From positions 1 through 11,843 of the forward strand of contig DASXXT010000358.1 of the NCBI GenBank assembly GCA_036502965.1: a DNA stretch of 11,843 bases, read 5' to 3'. A program made the position numbers and the translations under genes. Of this stretch, positions 1 to 6,168 are shown in pieces. Below the pieces are notes generated by a model. That model searched no databases. It was given only the letters and a program-made list of their open reading frames with translations, and had not been told where the DNA came from. Within the stretch, counting starts at the first letter, position 1; every line of letters starts with the position of its first letter. This DNA is from Roseiarcus sp036502965. GTDB taxonomy: Bacteria; Pseudomonadota; Alphaproteobacteria; Rhizobiales; Beijerinckiaceae.

Positions 1-129
1 GAAACCACTGGTTTGACCTGCCTGACCGCGCGCGGACATGGGTTCCGCCTATCCAGGGCGTTGCAGGAGGTCTTCTAGGCAGATTGCGGTTCCGTCGAAC
101 CGGCGTTGCGACATGGTCGCTGACCGCGT

Positions 130-205
130 CTGCGCCTTGAGGCGCGGCTCACCCTCGGCTGCGCAGCGAACCTTGCCGGCAATAGCATCCGCCCTCGAAC
201 CTCAT
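130..205 (-). pseudogene. GFA-family (glutathione-dependent formaldehyde-activating-like) gene, 5' fragment
   Basis: Read on the minus strand, an ATG at 205 lies 6 nt after a perfect AGGAGG ribosome binding site (212-217). It opens a peptide MRFEGGCYC that, after one extra C at about 178, continues as GKVRCAAEGEPRLKAQ. The F-E-G-G-C-x-C-G-x-(V/L)-R start, with a Cys pair, followed by an A-E-G-E-P turn, is the N-terminal zinc-site signature of the GFA domain family. The match stops near 130, where the next Cys-rich block (QCHC-like) should be, and the frame soon ends. No remainder of the domain is visible at 1-129. It is therefore a truncated, frameshifted relic. The family assignment rests on about 25 residues recognised by eye. 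Confidence 0.55.
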
Positions 206-313
206 GCGTCGCCTCCTAAGGCTGTGAGCTTAGCCCCAGCATAGCTGCGTCGGAAGCTATCGCTTTCCCCGTCCGCCCGCCAATGCGATAACACGCGGCG
301 AGGTCAGCGCCCC

Positions 314-2095
314 ATGCCGATTCGCCGTCTCGACCCCTTGACCATCGACCGCATCGCCGCGGGCGAGGTGATCGAGCGGCCGGCGGCGGCTATCAAGGAA
401 CTCATCGAGAACGCCCTCGACGCCGGAGCGAAATCGATCGAGGTCGCGATCGAGGCCGGCGGGCGAAGGCTGATCCGGGTCGTCGACGACGGGCATGGGC
501 TGGACGAAGCCGATCTCGCCCTCGCCGTCGAGCGGCACGCGACGTCGAAAATTCCCGACGGCGACCTCATGCAAATCGCCACCTTTGGCTTCCGCGGCGA
601 GGCGCTGCCTTCGATCGCCTCGGTGTCGCGGCTCGAAATCCGCACCCGCGGCAGCGGCGCGCCGATGGGCTTGAAGCTCATCGTCGAGGACGGGATCAAG
701 AGCGCGATCGAGCCCTGCGCCTCGCCTTTCGGCGCGCGGGTCGAGGCGCGCGACTTGTTCGCCGCCACGCCCGCACGGCTCAAGTTCCTCAAATCCGACC
801 GATCGGAGGCGCTGGGCGCGGCCGACGCCGTCAAACGGCTGGCGATGGCCGCGCCGGGAGCGCGCTTTTCGTTCACGACCGATTTGGGCTCAGGCTTCGA
901 CTGGCCGGCCTGCGCCGCCGGCGAAGCGGGTTTCACTGAGCGGCTCCGCCAGGTTTTGGGCGACGACTTCGCCTTGAATTCGGTCGCCCTCGAGGCGACC
1001 CGCGAGGGGCTAAGGCTTTTCGGCCGGGCGGGCCTGCCGACCTATAGCCGGCCGAACGCCTCCCAGCAGTTCCTGTTCGTCAACGGGCGGGCGGTGCGCG
1101 ACAAGACGCTCGCCGGGGCGCTCCGGGGCGCCTATCTCGATTTCCTGCCTCCCGACCGGCACGCGGTTGCAGCCCTGTTCGTCGAATGCGATCCCGCCGA
1201 GGTCGACGTCAACGTCCATCCGGCCAAGGCCGAAGTGCGCTTTCGCGACGCGGGCGCCGTCCGCAGCCTGATCGTCGGCGCGATCAAGCAGCGCTTGAAC
1301 GAAGCGCTGCATCGCGCCTCGACGACCGGCGGGACGGCGACGATCCTCGCTATGCGTCCGCCCCAACCCTACCGTGGGGCATCCTATTCCCCCCGCTGGG
1401 ACTGGCGCGCCTCGCCCGCGGCCCCGCGGTTCGCGGAGGGCGCGCAGGCGAGCTTCGCCGAACTCGCGCCCTCCGCGCCGGCGGCGGCCGCTTGGGCGAG
1501 CGAGCGCGACGTCGCCGCTCCGCTTGGGGCGGCGCGGGCGCAGGTGCACGAGAACTACATCATCGCCCAGACCAGGGACGGCGTTGTCATTGTCGACCAG
1601 CACGCGGCGCATGAGCGCATCGTCTATGAGAAGCTCAAGCACCAGCGCGAGCAAGGCGCGATCGAGCGGCAGACGTTGTTGACGCCACTCATCGTCGACC
1701 TCGATCCCGAGGCTGCGGCGTTGATCGATGCGCATTCGGAGGAACTGGCGGGGCTCGGCCTCATCCTTGAGGGCTTCGGCCCCGGCGCCATGATGGTTCG
1801 CGAAGCCCCGGCGGCGATCGCGCAAGGCGATCTTGCCGGGCTCGTGCGCGATCTCGCCGCCGATCTCGCCGCCGAGGACGGCGCCCAGACGTTGGCGCGG
1901 AGGCTCGACCAGCGGCTTGCGACCTTCGCCTGCCATCACTCGGTGCGCTCAGGCCGGCCGCTGAAGCCTGAGGAGATGAACGCGCTCCTGCGCACAATGG
2001 AGGCGACGCCGGGCGCTGGCCAATGCAACCACGGCCGCCCGACCTATGTCGAACTCAAGCTTGCGGACATCGAGCGGCTGTTCGGGCGGCGTTGA
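314..2095 (+). CDS. mutL: DNA mismatch repair protein MutL (endonuclease-type)
   Basis: MutL couples mismatch recognition by MutS to strand incision and excision in the cytoplasm. The 593-residue product has the full GHKL ATPase head: ELIENALDAG with the Mg-binding Asn (about 28-38), a DDGHG loop (58-62; usually DNGxG) and GFRGEALPSI (92-101). Next comes the transducer domain with FVNGRAVRD and VDVNVHPAKAEVRF. A poorly conserved, Ala/Pro-rich linker follows at about 345-400. The C-terminal dimerisation domain carries the metal-dependent nicking-endonuclease motifs DQHA(x)2E(x)4E (starting at D428), an ACH-type motif (539-541) and QCNHGRP (570-576). These mark the nicking type of MutL found in bacteria lacking MutH. 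ATG at 314 gives the canonical start (PIRRLDPLTIDRIAAGEV). It is monocistronic and converges on the SnoaL-like gene 23 bp downstream. Length is normal for the family. Confidence 0.97.
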   Translation: MPIRRLDPLTIDRIAAGEVIERPAAAIKELIENALDAGAKSIEVAIEAGGRRLIRVVDDGHGLDEADLALAVERHATSKIPDGDLMQIATFGFRGEALPSIASVSRLEIRTRGSGAPMGLKLIVEDGIKSAIEPCASPFGARVEARDLFAATPARLKFLKSDRSEALGAADAVKRLAMAAPGARFSFTTDLGSGFDWPACAAGEAGFTERLRQVLGDDFALNSVALEATREGLRLFGRAGLPTYSRPNASQQFLFVNGRAVRDKTLAGALRGAYLDFLPPDRHAVAALFVECDPAEVDVNVHPAKAEVRFRDAGAVRSLIVGAIKQRLNEALHRASTTGGTATILAMRPPQPYRGASYSPRWDWRASPAAPRFAEGAQASFAELAPSAPAAAAWASERDVAAPLGAARAQVHENYIIAQTRDGVVIVDQHAAHERIVYEKLKHQREQGAIERQTLLTPLIVDLDPEAAALIDAHSEELAGLGLILEGFGPGAMMVREAPAAIAQGDLAGLVRDLAADLAAEDGAQTLARRLDQRLATFACHHSVRSGRPLKPEEMNALLRTMEATPGAGQCNHGRPTYVELKLADIERLFGRR

Positions 2096-2111
2096 AAAAC
2101 GGCGCGTCGCC
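2095..2111 (-). terminator. Possible weak intrinsic terminator of the SnoaL-like gene
   Basis: On the minus strand, just after the SnoaL stop, GGCG-acg-CGCC is followed by GTTTTT. The stem is only 4 bp and overlaps the mutL stop codon on the other strand. An alternative 4-bp stem (CGCC-gaa-GGCG) overlaps it. It is plausible for the convergent gap but weak. Confidence 0.3.
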
Positions 2112-2118
2112 TTCGGCG

Positions 2119-2505
2119 TCAAAGCTGGGCTTCGATCGCCGCCTTGTCGATCACCGACCAGACTTCCTCGATCTTGCCGCTCCGGAATTGATAGAAGACG
2201 TTCTCGGCGAAAGTGACCCGCCTGCCGTTCACCGGCAGGCCAAGAAACAGACCCTTCGGCCGACAATCGAATCGGAGCCGGCTGGCGACATAGGGTGGTT
2301 CGCAGACCATGAGCTCGATGTTGAAGCGGAGGTCGGGAATCTCCTCGAAATCGCGCTCGAGCATGGCGCGATAGCCGGCGAGGCCGAACGCCCGGCCGTT
2401 GTGGCGCACATCGTCCTGAACGAAGTTGTGCAAACCCGGCCAGTCCTGCCGGTTCAGGCAGGCGATATAATCCCGGTAAAGGTCGGCAAGAGCGGCTTCG
2501 GTCAT
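2119..2505 (-). CDS. SnoaL-like / NTF2-fold ester cyclase-family protein (intact copy)
   Basis: This is a 128-residue NTF2-fold protein of the SnoaL-like/ester-cyclase type. The family is a cone-shaped alpha+beta barrel that includes polyketide cyclases, but the substrate cannot be predicted. Visible signatures are the N-terminal helix (YRDYIACLNRQDW), the VRHNGRAFGLAGYRAML segment, IPDLRFNIEL, and the C-terminal strands VTFAENVFYQFRSGKIEEVWSVID. The ATG at 2505 is chosen because the second copy in this window also begins MTEAAL. An in-frame GTG at 2514 would add three residues. No strong ribosome binding site is seen for either start. A truncated homologue lies at 4332-4535 on the same strand. 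Comparing the two over the shared 68 residues gives about 75 percent identity, so they are diverged homologues rather than a recent duplication. Confidence 0.85.
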   Translation of the reverse strand: MTEAALADLYRDYIACLNRQDWPGLHNFVQDDVRHNGRAFGLAGYRAMLERDFEEIPDLRFNIELMVCEPPYVASRLRFDCRPKGLFLGLPVNGRRVTFAENVFYQFRSGKIEEVWSVIDKAAIEAQL

Positions 2506-2567
2506 GGATGTCACGCTACCGCAGAAACCTCATCCACAGCATTCGAGTAAATGTGTGCGTTCTACTC

Positions 2568-2596
2568 TTGTTCCGCCACAGCGAATCGGTTATATG
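2568..2596 (+). promoter_or_regulatory. Candidate sigma70 promoter of the repeat/RT module
   Basis: TTGTTC (2568-2573) and TATATG (2591-2596) are separated by 17 nt. This would start transcription near 2603, just before a 6-bp hairpin (CGGTTC/GAACCG, 2612-2628) and the first 107-bp repeat. It points toward the reverse transcriptase. Matched by eye only. Confidence 0.4.
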
Positions 2597-2625
2597 TGTC
2601 GGCATTGGTATCGGTTCTTTTCGAA

Positions 2626-2732
2626 CCGCCCTCCCGACGGTGACCTGTCCTGAGCGGAGCGTGTCGCGCGGAAGCGTGGCAGCAGCGAAGCGCAAGGCCA
2701 CAGCACATGCGTCAATCACGCCGTGCTGCGCC
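2626..2732 (+). repeat. 107-bp direct repeat, copy A
   Basis: It matches 2932-3038 with 4 mismatches and no gaps; the period is 306 bp. Both copies run from CCGCCCTCCCGACGGTGA to the end of a hairpin closing in GTGCTGCGCC. The mismatches are c/a, t/g, g/a and a/g, so there is no adenine-specific bias. The 199-bp segment between the copies is not repeated. Confidence 0.95.
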
Positions 2733-2931
2733 CACCGAAACATGGAGGTTCCGATGCCCGTGGTACGTAATAGTAAGAGCCGGGCTAAGGACTTTTGTGA
2801 CGGAGGTCGGCGAGGGCGGGGGCGACACGCCAAGTCTAACGCCTGTTCACGATTTGTTCTAGCCGGCCTTTCAGCCGTGCTGGCGACGTGGATAGGGATC
2901 GTCGATGTGGGGGTCAAGATTTCTCTTGCTT

Positions 2932-3038
2932 CCGCCCTCCCGACGGTGAACGGTCCTGAGCGGAGCGTGTCGCGCGAGAGCGTGGCAGCAGCGAAGCGCA
3001 AGGCCACAGCACATGCGTCAATCACGCCGTGCTGCGCC
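2932..3038 (+). repeat. 107-bp direct repeat, copy B
   Basis: This is the second copy of the repeat at 2626-2732. It ends 27 bp before the RT start codon, so its terminal hairpin (3003-3038) would lie in the RT mRNA leader, close to the translation start. Confidence 0.95.
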
Positions 3039-3065
3039 TAGTCTCACGGGCTTGGGTGTACCAAA

Positions 3066-4331
3066 ATGCTCGCTCCTCAGCCCGGGCGGACTGGCAATGC
3101 GCCAAGACCGATCAAGATTTTATCGAAGGCCGCACTTTTGGAGGCCTGGGCAAATTCCCGAGACTCAACGACCAAAGCAGGCCGGCCTGGCACCGATAAC
3201 GAAAGCGCGAGACAATTTGGCGCAAACCTAGATAGTAACCTCGACTACATTGCTCGCCAGCTGCGCGACGGCAGGTACGGCTTCTCAAAGCTGCGTGTGG
3301 TTTTCTTACCTAAGCCAGATTCCGACGTGGAACGTGTTATCTGTATTCCAACTGTACGCGATCGTCTTGTTCAGCGCGCAATTGGTGAGCATATAACGTC
3401 GAAGTCGATTTTTCCAATATATAATTCGTCTTCATTCGGCTTTATCAAAGGGCTAGGCCCTCACGACGCGATTAGGCGGACGCTGCAGCTTCGAAAAAAT
3501 TATCAATGGTGCCTTAAGACAGATATTCAGTCGTTCTTTGATAAAATCTCACGCCCTCTTTTAAAAAAGCAGATCTCTAAAGCTCTAAATGGGAACAGCC
3601 TAGAGGCGCTTGTCTTGAAAGCCGTTGATTGTGAGGCGAAATCAACCTCGCAGAACAAGGAAAGGCTTCGAAAGCAAGGCCTGACGGCCGGTATTGGTAT
3701 TCGGCAAGGCATGCCCTTGTCGCCCCTTCTAGCGAACCTCGCGTTGGCCGAATTCGACAAGTATATCGAGAAACGAAGAATCGGAATGGTTCGATATGCC
3801 GATGATCTGGCGCTTTTCTTTCGTACCAAAGATGAGGCAGAAGATGGCCGCCAGTTCATAAAACTCTTGCTTGATACTCTTCACTTATCGATTCCAGCCG
3901 CTACAGGGAGGTCGAAGACGAAGATTGTATCGAAATCTGATCCTCTCGACTTTTTGGGGCGCGAAATTGTATTCCTTGGAGCGGCTAATTCTTTTGTTGC
4001 CACGGTAAGTCAGCGCCAGATTAGCAAAATCAAAGACAGACTCATCCGCGAATTTTCCTTTGAGAATAGAGCCAAGAATGAAAGTAACTTGCAAGATACC
4101 ATTATCGATCTCTCGAGATCTGTCGCTGCTTATCTCGGCATCTATAAGGACGCGTACAATTACCGCTCTCTTGAGTCTGAACTGAAGGGTTTAAGACGCT
4201 CCGTCCTTACATCCATATTCAAGGATTTGTTCGGATACGAATGCCTACAGGCCCTTTCACCCAAGGGCATGAAGTTCCTTGGTATTGAGCTTCCAAGCAC
4301 TATAGAGCCGAACGTCGAATTGGACGTTTGA
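3066..4331 (+). CDS. Stand-alone reverse transcriptase (candidate defence-type or group II-like RT)
   Basis: This is a 421-residue RNA-directed DNA polymerase. RT motifs appear in order: a GxDx-like N-terminal block (PGTDNESARQF, 41-51), FLPKP (80-84), ERVICIPTVRDRLVQRAI (RT2, 89-106), SSFGFIKG (122-129), KTDIQSFFD with catalytic D153 (RT3), GIRQGMPLSPLLANLAL (RT4, 211-227), RYADD with D246/D247 (RT5) and PLDFLGRE (RT7, 293-300). A helical thumb-like region with AAYLGIYKDAYNY (354-366) follows, then KFLGIEL (403-409). There is no maturase-plus-endonuclease extension. QGxxLSP rather than GxxxSQ argues against diversity-generating RTs. Base and codon use are visibly more AT-rich than in neighbours, which suggests transfer. 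The ATG at 3066 has only a weak ribosome binding site. The last roughly ten codons may have been captured from the antisense of the SnoaL relic that begins at the stop codon. The RT identity is secure; the class and role are inference. Confidence 0.93.
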   Translation: MLAPQPGRTGNAPRPIKILSKAALLEAWANSRDSTTKAGRPGTDNESARQFGANLDSNLDYIARQLRDGRYGFSKLRVVFLPKPDSDVERVICIPTVRDRLVQRAIGEHITSKSIFPIYNSSSFGFIKGLGPHDAIRRTLQLRKNYQWCLKTDIQSFFDKISRPLLKKQISKALNGNSLEALVLKAVDCEAKSTSQNKERLRKQGLTAGIGIRQGMPLSPLLANLALAEFDKYIEKRRIGMVRYADDLALFFRTKDEAEDGRQFIKLLLDTLHLSIPAATGRSKTKIVSKSDPLDFLGREIVFLGAANSFVATVSQRQISKIKDRLIREFSFENRAKNESNLQDTIIDLSRSVAAYLGIYKDAYNYRSLESELKGLRRSVLTSIFKDLFGYECLQALSPKGMKFLGIELPSTIEPNVELDV

Positions 4332-4535
4332 GCAGAACATGAGTTCGATGTTGAAGCGAAGGTCCGGGATCCCGGAGAAATCGCGCTCGAGCATGGCTCG
4401 ATAGCCTAAGAGGCCGAACGGCCGGCCATTGTGGCGCGCAGCATCGGAAACGAATTGTTTCAGATTATCCCAGTCCCGTCCGTTCAGGCAGGCGATGTAA
4501 TCTCTGTAGCATTGGGAGAGAGCGGCTTCGGTCAT
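4257..4535 (-). pseudogene. SnoaL-like gene, 5' fragment of a second copy
   Basis: From ATG 4535 the minus strand encodes MTEAAL..YRDYIACLNGRDW..ARHNGRPFGLLGYRAMLERDF..IPDLRFNIELMFC. This matches the first 68 residues of the intact gene at 2119-2505 (about 51 of 68 identical, including a 21-bp identical DNA stretch, 2347-2367 and 4377-4397). Clear homology ends at 4332, exactly at the RT stop codon. The frame stays open to 4257, but those residues read antisense through the RT gene and lack the C-terminal strands of the fold (about 60 residues missing). It is a displaced relic, though a short protein could still be made from it. It has an AGGAGG about 13 nt upstream of its start. Confidence 0.85.
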
Positions 4536-4956
4536 CGCGCCACTCTAGCCTCCTGCTCGATAAATTATCAGCGCTGGCTGCGACGAAGGGTTTTTCTCAT
4601 GTCCTTATGTGTATATACACGCATAGCGAGGTCCGCCGGCGCGCGATTGTCTGGAGCCGGTGACAGAAAAAGGCGCCTAAACGATTGAAAGGATTGATCC
4701 GCTGCCAGAACCGCAAGCCGCCGTCACAACCCCCGTTCCTTCTCCTATGGCGCGAGCGCCCTTGGCGCGGAATCTGAGCGCGACGAGCCGAACCTGCCTA
4801 GCCCTCCCCCAAGCCGAAATCGCAAAAACTCCGGAATCGGAGCGGTCTCTAATCCAAAGGCGCTTCGCGATCCGCCCCGACCCCGCCGACTTGAGCTTGC
4901 GACGCCTCAAGGCTAAAGCGCCGAGGGCCTCCCCCAGACTGAAAGACCGCAGGCCT
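4536..4956. other. Intergenic stretch without a supported gene
   Basis: No open frame here has a recognisable product. A long minus-strand frame (4677-5240) crosses the purL fragment antisense and is judged a shadow. The stretch contains a perfect 12-bp palindrome, GTGTATATACAC (4609-4620), that could be an operator upstream of the SnoaL relic. It also has a short inverted repeat, CTCCG-gaat-CGGAG, near 4830-4845. No tRNA or terminator is evident. Confidence 0.5.
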
Positions 4957-5104
4957 TTGAGCGAAACCGAACCCAAGGTCGATGACGCGCTCGCCGTCGC
5001 GCATGGGCTTAGGGCGAATACGCGCGGCTCGTCAAGCTGATCGGCCGCACCCCCACCTTCACCGAACTCGGCATCGTCTCGGCGATGTGGAACGAGCATT
5101 GCTC
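4957..5104 (+). pseudogene. purL 5' fragment (frameshifted relic)
   Basis: From TTG 4957 this reads LSETEPKVDDALAVAHGL, loses 4 nt relative to purL, then continues in another frame as EYARLVKLIGRTPTFTELG and VSAMWNEHCS, where it stops. It matches the first 51 codons of intact purL (6169-8382) at roughly 90 percent nucleotide identity. Many of the differences fall at third codon positions, such as GAC/GAT, CCG/CCC, GGA/GGC and TCG/TCC. That pattern indicates descent from a functional purL allele that diverged under selection, not a fresh tandem copy. Homology ends within the conserved NEHCS motif, and the FNT gene leader follows. Confidence 0.92.
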
Positions 5105-5230
5105 CCTTCTCAAAAGGTCTCGGCAAAGCCGCCCGAAGCCGCTCTTCGCCAACCACTGAGCCACCGCTTCGCAACCGACCGACCCCCCGCGCGTTCCCCC
5201 TCCAGCGTCGGGTGAAGGCGAGGCGGGCTC

Positions 5231-6046
5231 TTGAGCGCATCTGAAGAAGAAGTCGCCGGACGCGAGGAGCGCGCGATCGCGGAACATGCCCGCCTACCGG
5301 TCAGGACAGTCTACCAGATCGTCCGGCAGGAGGGCCAGGAGCAGATGGAGCGGCCCGCCGTCTCGCTCTGGTGGTCCGGATTCGCCGGCGGCCTCTCAAT
5401 CAGCTTTTCCCTTTTCGGCCAGGCGGCGCTCATGCGCGGGTTGCCCGACGCCGCTTGGACGCCGCTGGTCGCGAGCTTCGGTTATTCCATCGGATTTCTC
5501 ATGGTGATCCTGGCGCGCCAGCAATTGTTCACCGAAACGACGATCACAGTTGTTCTGCCTTTGCTCGCGGATTTCTCCCGCAGGAATCTCTTGCTCATGG
5601 CGCGGATGTGGGGCCTTGTCCTCGCCGCCAATTTCGCTGGAACCTTGCTCGCCGCACTGTTTTGCTCGTTCACCCCGGTTCTGGAGGGAAGCCTGCGTCA
5701 GGCGATGCTGGACGTGAGCTTGCACACGCTGAGCCATGGGTGGTTCGAGATGCTGGTGCGCGGGATTTCGGCAGGCTTTCTAATCGCCGTCCTGGTCTGG
5801 CTCATGCCCAGCGCGGAAGGCGCAGAATTTCAGATGACCGTCGTCCTGACATATCTCATCGCGATCGGCGGCTTTCAGCACATTGTCGCTGGAAGCATGG
5901 AGGCCTTCATGCTCGTTCTCGCGGGGGACCAGAGCGTCGCGCAGATCCTTTTCAGCTTCATCGTTCCTGTTCTCATCGGCAATGTTCTGGGCGGGACCGC
6001 TCTGTTCGCGGTGCTGTCCTACGCGCAGGTGATGAAAGAGATCTGA
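5231..6046 (+). CDS. Formate/nitrite transporter (FNT) family membrane protein, YfdC-like
   Basis: This is a 271-residue inner-membrane channel/transporter of the FNT family, which forms pentamers passing small monovalent anions such as formate or nitrite. The substrate is not known for YfdC-type members. After a cytoplasmic N-terminus with VYQIVRQEGQEQMERP, six membrane segments can be read at about 47-69, 76-94, 124-146, 172-193, 202-230 and 237-265. Family marks are RQQLFTETT (97-104, the broken-helix LFTE motif), VRGISAGFLI (177-186), GGFQHIVAGSME (213-224, with the pore His) and IGNVLGG (249-255). TTG at 5231 is chosen because the N-terminal block belongs to the family and GAGGCGGG precedes it; the first ATG (5345) would remove it. 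The gene sits between the purL fragment and intact purL, so it looks like inserted cargo. It may now be cotranscribed with purL, 122 bp downstream. Confidence 0.9.
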   Translation: MSASEEEVAGREERAIAEHARLPVRTVYQIVRQEGQEQMERPAVSLWWSGFAGGLSISFSLFGQAALMRGLPDAAWTPLVASFGYSIGFLMVILARQQLFTETTITVVLPLLADFSRRNLLLMARMWGLVLAANFAGTLLAALFCSFTPVLEGSLRQAMLDVSLHTLSHGWFEMLVRGISAGFLIAVLVWLMPSAEGAEFQMTVVLTYLIAIGGFQHIVAGSMEAFMLVLAGDQSVAQILFSFIVPVLIGNVLGGTALFAVLSYAQVMKEI

Positions 6047-6168
6047 GCCGGCGCCGCCGTTTGACAGGCCCGGCGGAGCCTGCGCGGTTTTGTTCGGCGC
6101 ATGTGCTTGAGGTCGGACGCTTCACGGTCTATCTCCGCCCAATCCCGTCGAGTTCCAAGTGAGGCGCG

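Larger units (their letters stand above)
2603..3040 (+). ncRNA. Candidate structured non-coding leader RNA of the reverse transcriptase
   Basis: This is about 440 bp between a plausible promoter and the RT gene with no coding sequence I can support. It contains a hairpin at 2612-2628, two copies of a 107-bp repeat, and at the 3' end of each copy an imperfect stem-loop (GGC..CAGCAC..GCGT-loop-ACGC..GTGCTG..GCC; 2697-2732 and 3003-3038). Several defence-RT types (for example DRT2 and DRT9) use a non-coding RNA encoded immediately upstream of the RT as template or cofactor. The position and structure here fit that role. The ends and the transcript itself are inferred. Long open frames on both strands across this stretch exist because the GC-rich repeats contain few stops. 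Confidence 0.35.

Noticed and set aside
3..140. Partial plus-strand open frame entering from the left edge (begins NHWFDLPD)
   Set aside because: It ends inside the antisense of the GFA relic and matches no family I know; 45 codons are too few to support a gene.
2626..3038. Template/variable repeat pair of a diversity-generating retroelement
   Set aside because: The mismatches are not adenine-specific in either copy, the RT has QGMPLSP rather than the DGR-type SQ motif, there is no accessory Avd gene and no C-terminal variable target gene.
2508..3041. 177-residue plus-strand and 169-residue minus-strand open frames over the repeats
   Set aside because: Both are open because the repeats are GC-rich and the 306-bp period is a multiple of three. 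They have no recognisable domain, and three of the four repeat differences change residues in the plus frame.
2603..4331. Classical retron (msr/msd plus Ret)
   Set aside because: I see neither the retron NAxxH nor the VTG-type motif, nor the usual inverted a1/a2 repeats flanking an msr-msd. Direct repeats are seen instead. A distant retron cannot be excluded without phylogeny.
3066..4535. Mobile group II intron
   Set aside because: Although the RT resembles group II-type enzymes, SnoaL homology starts at the RT stop codon, leaving no room for intron domains V/VI. No endonuclease domain is present.
4677..5240. 187-residue minus-strand open frame
   Set aside because: It runs antisense through the purL fragment and the intergenic region, has no recognisable domain and no good start signal; best explained as a GC-rich shadow.
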